Shown piece after piece: positions 55,901 through 63,853 of a stretch of 64,000 bases of DNA. This DNA comes from G965225705 sp965225705 (GTDB lineage Bacteria > Pseudomonadota > Alphaproteobacteria > Caulobacterales > Maricaulaceae). Positions within the stretch are counted from its first letter, which is position 1; every line of letters begins with the position of its first letter. Both the position numbers and the translations under genes were made by a program. The notes under the pieces were generated by a model. That model had not been told where the DNA came from. It ran no database searches and saw nothing but the letters and a program-made list of their open reading frames with translations. The stretch spans positions 1,116,001-1,180,000 of the forward strand of contig OZ245325.1 in NCBI GenBank assembly GCA_965225705.1. Reading direction: 5' to 3'.

Positions 55901-56165
55901 TATTGAAGCCGCACGTATACGCCTGCGTCCCATCTTAATGACGTCTTTTGCTTTTATTCTGGGTGTTTTCCCCCTGGTGATAGCAACAGGGGCGGGATCT
56001 GAAATGCGTCAGTCTCTGGGAACAGCCGTCTTTTTTGGCATGCTGGGGGTTACCTTTTTTGGTTTAATTTTTACCCCTTGCTTTTATGTTCTCTGTCGCT
56101 GGCTGGGGGCTTTGGGTAAAAGGGAAGCAAGACCTGAAAACACTACGCCTCCGTTTGTGCAATAG
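52986..56165 (+). CDS. RND efflux pump inner-membrane transporter (HAE1 family, AcrB-like)
   Basis: Proton-driven trimeric pump of 1059 residues with twelve helices and two large periplasmic loops. Seen: FFIDRPIFAAVISILISLLG at helix 1, YPEIAPPSVNVTATYPGAS, GIVVDDAIVVVENVERYM with the paired Asp residues of the proton relay in helix 4, LSPALCALLLKP and NAILIVEFARQ in helix 10 with GLIVLIALAAK before it. No TolC-type gene follows, so the outer-membrane partner is elsewhere. Substrates may include drugs, solvents or bile-like compounds; none can be deduced. Confidence 0.95.
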   Translation: MKLTHFFIDRPIFAAVISILISLLGVVAYFGLPVAQYPEIAPPSVNVTATYPGASAETAAKTVASVLEQQINGVEGMLYMKSENTSSGTTSLSVVFKPGTDLDTAQVLVQNRVSLATPSLPQEVTRQGIDVRKNSPDLMMVVHILSKDGSRDALYVSNYAKTQVVDRLARIEGVGEARLFAERAYAMRIWIDPERAASFDMTAGEIVAALRANNVQVPAGALNKQPIEKPGAFEVTLETQGRFSKPEEFSRIIIKRTPDGHVLRLGEVARVELAAADYSIIGYLDGRDALPIGIFQLPGSNALQTAQAIKTEMEEIARDMPQGIGYDIVYNPTEFIKTSIDEIYKTLFEAIVLVMIVVLVFLQSFRAAVIPIVAIPVSIIGSLFVLSLLGMSLNMLSLFGFILAIGIVVDDAIVVVENVERYMRQGLSSRDAAYKTMDEVGGALIAMSLVLVAVFLPTVFIGGISGVFYTQFALTIATSTLISMIVSLTLSPALCALLLKPHSHEEVKGIYGLISTPFRKFADLFNKFFDWVAGGYADLTKRLVRLLTLVMVMYIGLIGLTGLEFKTTPTGFIPQQDKGYLIAVLQLPPGSSLERSNLLTRKAASVLRGVDGVNHTVSIVGLNGSTFTASSSASVIFLPLKPFEERVAMGLDAGTIQSKAQQALGQFDEGIAMVVTPPPVDGIGNAGGWKLYLQDRGGIGLTNLYNFSQSFVAEANQTKGLSQVYTFFNLSGPRIYADIDRTRAEILGVPSSRIFEALQVYLGSSYINDFNFLGRTYRVIAQAEGQERKDKKDILKLRTRSDSGGMVPLGSLATLEDRTGPERLPRYNLYPAIEINGQAAPGFSSGQALEITEKILNASMPAGVGFEWTDLALQEKLQGNTSLLAFGMAVVFVFLLLAALYESWMLPLAVILIVPMCMLAAMFGVKLRGLDNNILVQIGLIVLIALAAKNAILIVEFARQAEREGKTRIEAAIEAARIRLRPILMTSFAFILGVFPLVIATGAGSEMRQSLGTAVFFGMLGVTFFGLIFTPCFYVLCRWLGALGKREARPENTTPPFVQ

Positions 56166-56247
56166 TGATTGCTCTATGATATCTGGACCCTGGCGTTGAG
56201 AGTGTTTATACTGCTTTTTTGAGTATAAATTTTTGGAGAAGCAGACT

Positions 56248-56664
56248 ATGACAAGCCGTCTTGAACAGATTTGCCTGGAACGTGGCATGCGTATGACAGA
56301 ACAGCGCCGTATTATTGCGCGTGTTCTCTCTGAATCTGAAGATCATCCGGATGCTGAAACACTCTACAGACGGTCTACGGATCTTGACTCTAAGATTTCT
56401 CTGGCAACTGTCTATCGTACCATGCGTCTTTTTGAGGATGCAGGCATTATCGAACGTCATGATTTCCGCGATGGACGTGCACGTTATGAGGAGGCAGAAA
56501 AAGAGCATCATGATCACCTTATTAATGTTAAAACAGGTGAGGTGGTAGAGTTCCTTGATGAAGACATTGAACAACTTCAGGAAGAGATAGCCAGGCGTCT
56601 GGGTTTTAAACTTGTAGATCACCGTATGGAGCTTTATGGTGTTCCTCTTGATAAAGAGTCTTAG
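56248..56664 (+). CDS. fur: Fur-family transcriptional regulator
   Basis: Metal-sensing repressor, 138 residues. The DNA-binding domain has RMTEQRRIIARVL and ISLATVYRTMRLFEDAGII; the dimer domain has EHHDHLINVKTGEVVEF with the metal-binding His cluster, then EEIARRLGFKLVDHRMELYG. The C-terminal CxxC pairs of the zinc-structured type are absent, which is normal for alphaproteobacterial Fur/Mur. Whether it senses iron or manganese is not decidable from sequence. ATG 56248 is preceded by GGAGAAG. 82 bases after the efflux pump; co-transcription is possible. Confidence 0.92.
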   Translation: MTSRLEQICLERGMRMTEQRRIIARVLSESEDHPDAETLYRRSTDLDSKISLATVYRTMRLFEDAGIIERHDFRDGRARYEEAEKEHHDHLINVKTGEVVEFLDEDIEQLQEEIARRLGFKLVDHRMELYGVPLDKES

Positions 56665-56997
56665 TAAACTCAGAAGTTTTTTGAGAAATGTGTTTTTTTT
56701 CTATGCTGTTGTCATAAAAAACAGGGGGCTTCCTACATCCTAAAACCCGGAGAGTGGCTTCTCAGTCTCGTTAAAAAATCTCTCTGCGGAGAAGGGAACA
56801 GGTTCCTGAAGAAAGTCGTCTTTATAAAGACTCTGAGGTTAGAATAAGGCCCTGAGAGGAAGCCTTAAAATAAAAAAGATTTTATTCTGGAAGAAAAACT
56901 GACTCTTGCCCGGACTGGAGTTGAAAGCTAAAAGAAGACATAATCATGGTGGCATAAAAAGGGTATATTAGAAAACCACAGTAAAAAAGGAGTATCT
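56665..56997. other. Intergenic region between fur and trxB
   Basis: About 330 bases without a gene. It contains a 14-bp palindrome GTCTTTATAAAGAC (56818-56831) and several weaker inverted repeats; a small RNA cannot be excluded. The trxB promoter should be near the end. Confidence 0.45.
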
Positions 56998-57951
56998 ATG
57001 TCTTCATCTCCCCGGCACGCACGTGTTTTAATTCTTGGCTCCGGCTCTGCTGGCTATACAGCAGCCATCTATGCGGCTCGTGCTATGCTGGATCCTCTTC
57101 TTATTCAGGGATTGCAGCCTGGTGGGCAGTTGACCATCACGACAGATGTTGAAAATTATCCTGGCTTTGCAGAACCCATTCAGGGCCCCTGGTTAATGGA
57201 GCAGATGCAGGCTCAGGCAGATGCTATGGGGACTCAGCTTGTTTCTGATACCATTATTGAAGCGAAACTGGATGAATATCCTTTTGTTTTGAAAGGAGAT
57301 TCAGGTCAGGTCTATACATGTGATGCTTTAATTATTGCAACGGGAGCCCAGGCCAAATGGCTGGGCCTGCCCTCTGAACAGGCCTTTATGGGGTATGGTG
57401 TTTCAGCCTGTGCAACCTGTGATGGGTTTTTCTATCGTGGCAAGCGTGTTCTTGTTGTGGGGGGAGGGAATACGGCTGTGGAAGAGGCACTTTTCCTCAC
57501 CAATTTTGCGGAAAAGGTCTTTCTTGTACATCGGCGTTCTTCCCTGCGTGCAGAGAAAGTGCTTCAGCAGCGTCTTTTGGATCACGATAAAATAGAAATT
57601 CTTTGGGATACAGTTCTTGAAGAGGTTCTGGGGGAGGGAGTCCCAGCTGCCGTAACAGCAGCCTTTCTTAAAAATGTTACCACGGGGGAGAAGTATAAGC
57701 TTGAGGTTGAAGGTATTTTTATTGCTATCGGTCATAAGCCCTCAACGGAGCTTTTTAAAGACCAGCTCCCCATGAAAGACGGGGGGTATCTTTTGACAGA
57801 ACCGGGATCCAGTAAAACCGCGATAAAGGGAGTTTTTGCAGCAGGTGATGTTACCGATGACATGTACAGGCAAGCTATTACTGCAGCTGGCATGGGGTGT
57901 ATGGCTGCCCTTGACGCGGAACGATTTCTTGCTGAAGAGGGTGTTTCTTAA
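56998..57951 (+). CDS. trxB: Thioredoxin reductase
   Basis: FAD/NADPH enzyme that reduces thioredoxin. Seen: ILGSGSAGYTAAIYAARA (FAD site), GLQPGGQLTITTDVENYPG, the redox-active CATC in ACATCDGFFYRG, VVGGGNTAVEEALFL (NADPH site) and AAGDVTDDMYRQAITAAGMG at the C-terminus. 317 residues, standard low-molecular-weight type. AAAAAAGGAGTATCT precedes the ATG. Confidence 0.97.
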   Translation: MSSSPRHARVLILGSGSAGYTAAIYAARAMLDPLLIQGLQPGGQLTITTDVENYPGFAEPIQGPWLMEQMQAQADAMGTQLVSDTIIEAKLDEYPFVLKGDSGQVYTCDALIIATGAQAKWLGLPSEQAFMGYGVSACATCDGFFYRGKRVLVVGGGNTAVEEALFLTNFAEKVFLVHRRSSLRAEKVLQQRLLDHDKIEILWDTVLEEVLGEGVPAAVTAAFLKNVTTGEKYKLEVEGIFIAIGHKPSTELFKDQLPMKDGGYLLTEPGSSKTAIKGVFAAGDVTDDMYRQAITAAGMGCMAALDAERFLAEEGVS

Positions 57952-58005
57952 AAAGGGAAAGATTGAAGTGATGTTCTCCAGACAGAAAAATTATCGGTTT
58001 TTCTT

Positions 58006-58983
58006 ATGAGTAAACATAACGATTTTGATGCCTTACGCTCTGCCAGGCGTGTTATCGATCTGGAAAATCAGGGACTAAACCTGTTATCAAAAAGCCTTAA
58101 TCAGGATTTTTCTAACACTATTGACAAAATCTCAGGTCTTCAGGGACGTCTTATCCTCACAGGCGTTGGGAAATCTGGCCATGTTGCACGTAAGATTGCT
58201 GCAACTCTCTCATCCACAGGTACACCGGCTTTCTATGTGCATCCTTCAGAAGCCAGCCATGGCGATATGGGCATGATTACGAAACAGGATGCGGTCCTGG
58301 CCCTCTCTAAATCAGGGGAAACCAAAGAACTTGCAGATATTATTGCCTATGCGCGTCGTTTTTCTATCCCCCTGATTGCTATGACGGTAAAGCGTGAAAG
58401 TACCCTTGGCAGGGTGGCTGATTGTCTTCTTCTTCTTCCCGATGCGCCAGAGGCATGTACAGAGACGTCGGCACCAACAAGCTCGACCACGTTACAGATG
58501 GCTTATGGGGATGCTCTGGCCGTAACTTTGTTAGAAAAACGTGGTTTTACAGCAGATGATTTCCATATTTTTCATCCTGGTGGTGCCCTTGGAGCCCGTT
58601 TGAGGACTGCTCAGGATATTATGCATGAGGGCGATCTCATGCCTCTTGTTAGAAAAAACATCATGATGGATGAAGCCCTGATTGTCATGACAGAAAAAGG
58701 TTTTGGCTGTTTAGGTGTGACTGATGAAGAGGGAAAATTATGTGGGGCTGTTACAGATGGAGATCTGCGGCGACATATGAGTGCAGATATGCTTCATAAA
58801 AAAGTTTGTGACATTATGACACCTTCACCTAAGACAACTGGGCTTAGCACACTGGCTTCAGATGTTTTGCGCCTTATGACGGCTGGTGAGTCCAAAATTA
58901 TGCAGGTTTTTGTTGTGGATCAGAAGAAAAGACCCTTAGGTATTATTCATATGCATGATTGTCTCCGCGCTGGTCTTGCTTAA
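58006..58983 (+). CDS. kdsD: Arabinose-5-phosphate isomerase
   Basis: Converts ribulose 5-phosphate to arabinose 5-phosphate, the substrate of KdsA, so it starts the Kdo pathway for LPS. A SIS domain (residues ~30-185: TGVGKSGHVARKIAATLSST, PSEASHGDMGMI, ALSKSGET, TETSAPTSSTT) is followed by two CBS domains (from about residue 205, with DIMHEGD, and DIMTPSP near 268). 325 residues, normal KpsF/KdsD length. The Kdo-8-phosphate phosphatase is not adjacent. Confidence 0.94.
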   Translation: MSKHNDFDALRSARRVIDLENQGLNLLSKSLNQDFSNTIDKISGLQGRLILTGVGKSGHVARKIAATLSSTGTPAFYVHPSEASHGDMGMITKQDAVLALSKSGETKELADIIAYARRFSIPLIAMTVKRESTLGRVADCLLLLPDAPEACTETSAPTSSTTLQMAYGDALAVTLLEKRGFTADDFHIFHPGGALGARLRTAQDIMHEGDLMPLVRKNIMMDEALIVMTEKGFGCLGVTDEEGKLCGAVTDGDLRRHMSADMLHKKVCDIMTPSPKTTGLSTLASDVLRLMTAGESKIMQVFVVDQKKRPLGIIHMHDCLRAGLA

Positions 58984-59204
58984 AGGCTAAATGACTTTTC
59001 CGGCATGTCTTCGATTTTTTAAGTCTGTTTATGGAAAGTGTTTTAAGAAGAAAGGACAGTTTTTATATAACACATGTGTACTTGTACCTTGTATAACTAA
59101 AATCGTAATATTATGCTGACCGGCTTAAAAACAGGATAGGATTTATCTGGTGGAGATAAGACCTTCAGGGGCTTCACTTAACATTAATCAGGACTGTATC
59201 TTAT

Positions 59205-59954
59205 ATGGATATAAGGTCAGCATATGATTCTTCTTTTTTGAAAGAAGATTATATTTATTTGGTCTATCAGCCTATTGTTGATGCTCACAGGCATGATATT
59301 TACGCTTATGAAGTGCTTTTGAGAGTGAGAGAAGCATATCAGGACCAGTTGTTTTCTTTGTCTAATCTTATTGCATATGCAGAGAAAAATAACTTTATTT
59401 ATGATCTTGATAGCTATGTTCTGGGGCGTGTTCTTGCTCTCCTGAATAAGGAATCCGGATTATTTCCACCTTTTTCCTTTCTTTCTGTGAATGTTTCAGC
59501 ACAAACCCTCAGTAAAAAAGAGTATATACAGCAGTATGTCGCCAGTTTACGCCGATATGCCCATCTTGCCCCGCGCCTTATTTTGGAGCTTACAGAAACC
59601 AGGCCCCTGAAAGATAAAAGCCTTCTTATGGATTTTATAGAGGAAATCAGAACGTTAGGGTGTCGTTTTTCTATTGATGACTTCGGTGCAGGCCATACAG
59701 ATTTTGAGGATCTTACTTTTATTAAACCAGATCAGGTTAAAATTGATGGACAATATATCGAAAAATTTAGATCTTCACCTTCCCATAAAAACTTTATACG
59801 CGAAACAATTGCTCTGACGCGCAGTTTCGGGGCCGAGACTGTTGCAGAATGGGTAAGTTCTGAGGAAGAAGCAAAGGGATTAGCTGATCTTGGTGTTGAT
59901 AAACTTCAGGGTTTTTTCTTTGGCGGGCCTGATACAAAACCTCTCTATCCTTAG
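59205..59954 (+). CDS. Stand-alone EAL-domain cyclic-di-GMP phosphodiesterase
   Basis: Almost the whole 249-residue protein is an EAL domain predicted to hydrolyse c-di-GMP to pGpG. Catalytic and metal residues appear intact: EVLLR (the EAL position), NVSAQT, LELTET, IDDFGAGHTDFEDL, VKIDGQYI (Lys), ETVAEWVSS (Glu) and LQGFFFG. There is no sensor, membrane or GGDEF domain. The reading frame starts at the ATG at 59205. Alone between kdsD and the S46 peptidase, so its input signal is unknown. Confidence 0.9.
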   Translation: MDIRSAYDSSFLKEDYIYLVYQPIVDAHRHDIYAYEVLLRVREAYQDQLFSLSNLIAYAEKNNFIYDLDSYVLGRVLALLNKESGLFPPFSFLSVNVSAQTLSKKEYIQQYVASLRRYAHLAPRLILELTETRPLKDKSLLMDFIEEIRTLGCRFSIDDFGAGHTDFEDLTFIKPDQVKIDGQYIEKFRSSPSHKNFIRETIALTRSFGAETVAEWVSSEEEAKGLADLGVDKLQGFFFGGPDTKPLYP

Positions 59955-60142
59955 ATTTATATAGGAATTTTGCTATATTCATCAGAGATCATACCCCGAA
60001 GACAGGCCTTGTGAAATATCTTTGCACATGACTTGTTTTAAAACATGTGCAATGATAGATTTTTAATAAATAGTATAAAATGGATGCTTTCAAAACATTT
60101 TTACTATCTATGAAAACAAGCCAGATAAGTGAGGGAATTTTT

Positions 60143-62320
60143 ATGAAGTCCATCTTAAAAACCATTCTTCTTGCAGGGAGTATGAGTTTAAGCCTGGCTG
60201 TGGCCGACGAAGGTATGTGGCGCCCACAGCAAATGCCTGAGATTGGGGACAATCTAAAAAAACTGGGTTTTAAATCTGATCCTAAAATTCTAAGTGATTT
60301 AACAGCCTATCCCATGAATGCTGTTGTCAGTCTTGGGGGGTGTACGGCCTCTTTTGTGTCCCCTAAAGGTCTGACCGTCACAAACCATCACTGTGCTTAT
60401 GGTTCTATCCAGTATAATTCCAAAGAAGATAACAATCTTTTGGAGAATGGTTTTTTAGCTAAGAATTTTGGTGAAGAACTTCCGGCCGCACCCGGCAGCC
60501 GTATCTATGTAACAACAGCCTTTACCAATGTTACAGATAAAGTTACAGGTGGACTTGCCGAAGGCGTGGAGCCCCGCCAGCGTTATCAGGCTATTGAAGA
60601 CAGGCGCAAAGCTTTGGTGAAGGCCTGTGAAGAAGACAAAGGATATCGTTGCTCTGTTGCCTCTTACCATGGGGGTTTGGAGTATTACTTAATTAAAAAA
60701 CTGGAAATTCGTGATGTGCGCCTTGTTTATGCACCACCTTCCTCTGTTGGAAAATATGGTGGTGATATTGATAACTGGCGCTGGCCACGTCATACAGGGG
60801 ACTTCTCCTTCTACCGTGCTTATGTTTCCCCTGATGGAAAAGCAGCAGATTATTCTGCTGATAATGTTCCCTATGAGCCAAAATCTTATCTGAAGGTTCA
60901 ACCTGAAGGTGTTAAAGATGATGATTTTGTCATGGTAGCTGGCTATCCAGGTCGTACCAATCGCTATCGTCGCCTGGCTGAAGTAGATCATGCCTTTGCA
61001 TGGCGTTATCCTACATATCGTCGTTTGCTTCAGGAATGGATTAACACTATTGATCATGCAACAAAAGATCGCAAAGATGCCCGTATAAAATATGAAAGCG
61101 CACTGGCTGGTCTCAATAATGCCATGAAAAATTTTGATGGTCAGATGGAAGGTGCAAAAAAAGTTGGTCTTTCTGCACGTAAAAAAAGCACAGAAGCAGC
61201 CCTTAATGCCTGGATTGCAGAAAACCCGGAACGACAAAAACAATATAGTGCTGCTCTGGAAGAGCTTGATAAGCTCATTGCTGAGGATAATGAGGATCAA
61301 AAGCGAGAATTTTATATTAACCAGATGGGGCGCGCCGCCCTTTTGAATACAGCACGTGACCTTTATCGCCTGGCCCGGGAGAAACAAAAGCCTGATGCTG
61401 AGCGTGAACCTGGTTATCAGGATCGGGATATGACCTTCTTCAAACAGCGTTTAGAGCGTCTTGACCGGCGTTTTGATCCTAAAACTGACAGAGAAGTCTG
61501 GAAACTGTTTCTTACACAATATCTGACACAACCAACAGATAAGCGTTCTGAAGCTTTTGACAAAGCTATGGAGCTCAAAGGTGGTGAAAGTGATGAAGCT
61601 GTGGATGCTAAACTAGCCCCCCTCTATGAAAAAACCGGGCTTGGTGATTTAAAAACACGCCTGGCGTGGATGGATAAAGATCCGAAAGCTTTTGAGAACA
61701 GTGATGATCCTTTTATCAGGCTGGCCGTTGCTCTTTATGATTTTGATATGAAACGTGAAGAGCGGGATAAAAAGCGTGTTGGTGCTTTTCAAATGCTGCG
61801 CCCACGTTATATGGAAGCCATTATTGCCTATAACCGCAGCCAGAATCGACCAGTTTATCCTGATGCTAATAGTACTTTACGCATTACATATGGATCCATC
61901 AAAGGGGTCTCCCCCGCAGATGGGTTATATTATCTTCCCTTTACAACGATTGAAGGGGTTGCTCAAAAAGCAACAGGTAAGGAACCTTTTAATGCTTCAG
62001 AAAAGCTTTTAGATCTTATAGTGAATAATAAAAAAACGAATCCTTATAATGATCCTGAGCTGGGAACTGTGCCTGTCAATTATCTCTCAACCCTTGATGT
62101 AACGGGAGGAAATTCAGGCTCCCCTACCTTAAATGCCAGGGGCGAACTTGTTGGGCTTTTGTTTGATGGAACTTATGAAAGCATTAATTCTGACTGGGAT
62201 TTTGATACCAAAAATACACGATCTATCCATGTGGATGTACGTTATATGCTCTGGATTATGGATGAACTGTCTGATGCAGAGAATCTTTTGAAAGAAATGG
62301 AGATTGAGCCTCATAATTAA
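60143..62320 (+). CDS. S46-family dipeptidyl-peptidase (DPP7-like)
   Basis: Periplasmic serine peptidase releasing dipeptides from peptide N-termini. Signal peptide ends near residue 22 (SLAVADEG). Triad: His83 in TNHHCAYG, Asp in GGDIDNWRWPRHTGDF, Ser658 in TGGNSGSP. The specificity residue 18 positions after the Ser is Gly676 (LLFDGTYES), as in DPP7, which prefers hydrophobic P1; DPP11 has Arg there. 725 residues. ATG 60143 follows GAGGG and gives the signal peptide; an ATG at 60080 does not. It could feed dipeptides to the POT symporter at 26.7 kb. Confidence 0.94.
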   Translation: MKSILKTILLAGSMSLSLAVADEGMWRPQQMPEIGDNLKKLGFKSDPKILSDLTAYPMNAVVSLGGCTASFVSPKGLTVTNHHCAYGSIQYNSKEDNNLLENGFLAKNFGEELPAAPGSRIYVTTAFTNVTDKVTGGLAEGVEPRQRYQAIEDRRKALVKACEEDKGYRCSVASYHGGLEYYLIKKLEIRDVRLVYAPPSSVGKYGGDIDNWRWPRHTGDFSFYRAYVSPDGKAADYSADNVPYEPKSYLKVQPEGVKDDDFVMVAGYPGRTNRYRRLAEVDHAFAWRYPTYRRLLQEWINTIDHATKDRKDARIKYESALAGLNNAMKNFDGQMEGAKKVGLSARKKSTEAALNAWIAENPERQKQYSAALEELDKLIAEDNEDQKREFYINQMGRAALLNTARDLYRLAREKQKPDAEREPGYQDRDMTFFKQRLERLDRRFDPKTDREVWKLFLTQYLTQPTDKRSEAFDKAMELKGGESDEAVDAKLAPLYEKTGLGDLKTRLAWMDKDPKAFENSDDPFIRLAVALYDFDMKREERDKKRVGAFQMLRPRYMEAIIAYNRSQNRPVYPDANSTLRITYGSIKGVSPADGLYYLPFTTIEGVAQKATGKEPFNASEKLLDLIVNNKKTNPYNDPELGTVPVNYLSTLDVTGGNSGSPTLNARGELVGLLFDGTYESINSDWDFDTKNTRSIHVDVRYMLWIMDELSDAENLLKEMEIEPHN

Positions 62321-62672
62321 ACCTGATTTTAAAGAAAAAAATAGAGCCGGTGCCTTTGGAGGTACCGGCTTTTTTTTATTCTTCTTTTCTTTAAAAAAAC
62401 ATCTGGCTCCTTATAATATAAAGTTAAATTAATTATTAGATAATATTGCGCAGTTTATTTTTATTTTTCTTAATTGTTTATAGAGTATTGAGAGTTCTTT
62501 TAATTTATGAAGCCTCGCTTTGAATGCCTGAACATATCTTAGAAAAAAGAAAATTTTATGCTCTTAAATAAGAATACAGAACTTATTTTTTAATTTTTTT
62601 TTAACTATTTCGTTAAATTAATATGGACAGATAAGAAAGTTTTTTAGGTTAAAAAACAGGGAGGTTAGGTTG
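62321..62672. other. Intergenic region between the S46 peptidase and ctrA
   Basis: About 350 bases with a terminator at its start and very AT-rich sequence with many TTAA tetramers before ctrA. No gene seen. Confidence 0.5.
62345..62377 (+). terminator. Intrinsic terminator after the S46 peptidase gene
   Basis: AGCCGGTGCC (62345-62354) pairs with GGTACCGGCT (62361-62370), one G-T pair, loop TTTGGA, followed directly by a run of eight T. One of the clearest terminators in the window. Confidence 0.95.
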
Positions 62673-63365
62673 ATGAGAATTTTGTTGATCGAAGATGACA
62701 AATCTACAGCACAGAGCATTGAGCTTATGCTAAAGTCTGAAGGCTTTAATGTTTACCTGACAGATCTTGGGGAAGATGGGCTCGATCTGGGAAAGATTTA
62801 TGATTATGATCTTATTCTTCTTGATCTTAGCCTTCCTGATATTTCGGGGATGGATGTTTTGAGATCTTTACGTGCTGCTAAGGTTAATACCCCGATTGTG
62901 ATTATATCTGGCTCTAAGGATATTCAAATCAAAGTACAGGGTTTCGGAGGAGGGGCTGATGAATATATTACCAAGCCCTTCCATAAGGATGAATTTATTG
63001 CGCGCCTGAAAGCTGTGGTACGTCGTTCCCAGGGGCATGCGCAGCCTGTCATACAGACAGGAGATATCTCCATTAACCTTGAAACGAAAACAGTCGAGTC
63101 ACATGGCAAGCCTGTCCACCTGACAGAGAAGGAATATCAAATTCTTGAACTTTTGTCTCTGCGTAAAGGCACTACACTCACGAAGGAAATGTTTTTAAAC
63201 CATCTTTATGGTGGCCTTGATGAGCCTGAGCTTAAAATTATTGATGTTTTTATTTGTAAACTCCGCAAAAAGCTTGTTAAAGCGACACATGGCCATCATT
63301 ATATTGAAACCGTTTGGGGACGTGGTTATGTCCTAAGGGATCCTGTTAGGGAAGAAGCTGCTTAA
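62673..63365 (+). CDS. ctrA: Cell-cycle response regulator CtrA
   Basis: OmpR-type response regulator that is the master cell-cycle/development regulator of alphaproteobacteria. Receiver domain with MRILLIEDDK, phospho-acceptor Asp51 in ILLDLSLPD, and GADEYITKPFHKDEF. DNA-binding winged helix with LTEKEYQILELLSLRKG and WGRGYVLRDP. ATG 62673 gives the normal N-terminus; GGGAGGTTAGGTTG precedes it. 230 residues. The exceptionally conserved receiver makes this a firm call. Often controls motility and division, or stress genes, in this group. Confidence 0.97.
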   Translation: MRILLIEDDKSTAQSIELMLKSEGFNVYLTDLGEDGLDLGKIYDYDLILLDLSLPDISGMDVLRSLRAAKVNTPIVIISGSKDIQIKVQGFGGGADEYITKPFHKDEFIARLKAVVRRSQGHAQPVIQTGDISINLETKTVESHGKPVHLTEKEYQILELLSLRKGTTLTKEMFLNHLYGGLDEPELKIIDVFICKLRKKLVKATHGHHYIETVWGRGYVLRDPVREEAA

Positions 63366-63853
63366 ACAAGCCAGATTCTGAACATTTTTTTAGTCACCAT
63401 GGCTTCTGACGTAGCGTTGGTGTTTTGTTTTGTCTCTTTTTTTTTCTGATTTCTATCGTAATAAAGTAATCGGCATTTTTTCTAGCTCTTTGATAAGGTC
63501 TTTGCTTTAAAGAAAAGCCGCGGACGTGTTGTTTTGCTCCTATCCCTAATAGAATGCTTCATAGAATCATAAATTTTAAAAAGAGATATAAGAAAAGGGG
63601 AGCATCAGAGTATTTCATGAAGAAGCAGCCGTCAATTTTTACTCTATGGGCTTCATCTTTCCTGTGATAGAGGCTATTTCCCCTGTTCCTGTAAAAAAAC
63701 GTTTCAAAAAGACGCTCCCTATATAAGGGGGAAGAAACACGGCGAGACAGTACAAAAATTATAAAAATTTAATAAAAATCTTGACTTTTGTGTGTTTTGG
63801 TTTAATGTATTTTCAATGCCTTAATTTATATTTTCGTAAGAAGGAGAAAAATC
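63366..63853. other. Intergenic region upstream of the double-glycine peptide gene
   Basis: About 490 bases. A 16-codon open frame (63617-63667, starting MKKQPSIFTL) sits behind AAAAGGGGAGC, but spacing is long and I do not call it a gene. The end contains a plausible promoter for the peptide gene. Confidence 0.45.
63781..63808 (+). promoter_or_regulatory. Candidate sigma-70 promoter for the peptide gene
   Basis: TTGACT (63781-63786) and TAATGT (63803-63808) are spaced 16 bases apart. The -35 box is good and the -10 box weak. It lies about 45 bases before the start codon and is inside a very AT-rich stretch. Confidence 0.4.

Noticed and set aside
56818..56831. 14-bp palindrome GTCTTTATAAAGAC between fur and trxB
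   Set aside because: Short and without a T-run or known operator consensus; kept only as a note in the gap entry.
60689..61387. 232-codon minus-strand frame inside the S46 peptidase gene
   Set aside because: Antisense to the peptidase with a coherent domain and catalytic triad; no independent support.
62590..62640. Possible CtrA boxes (TTAA-N7-TTAA) upstream of ctrA
   Set aside because: The best pair (TTAAC...GTTAA near 62601-62616) has 8 bases between TTAA tetramers, not 7, and the region is so AT-rich that TTAA is common by chance.
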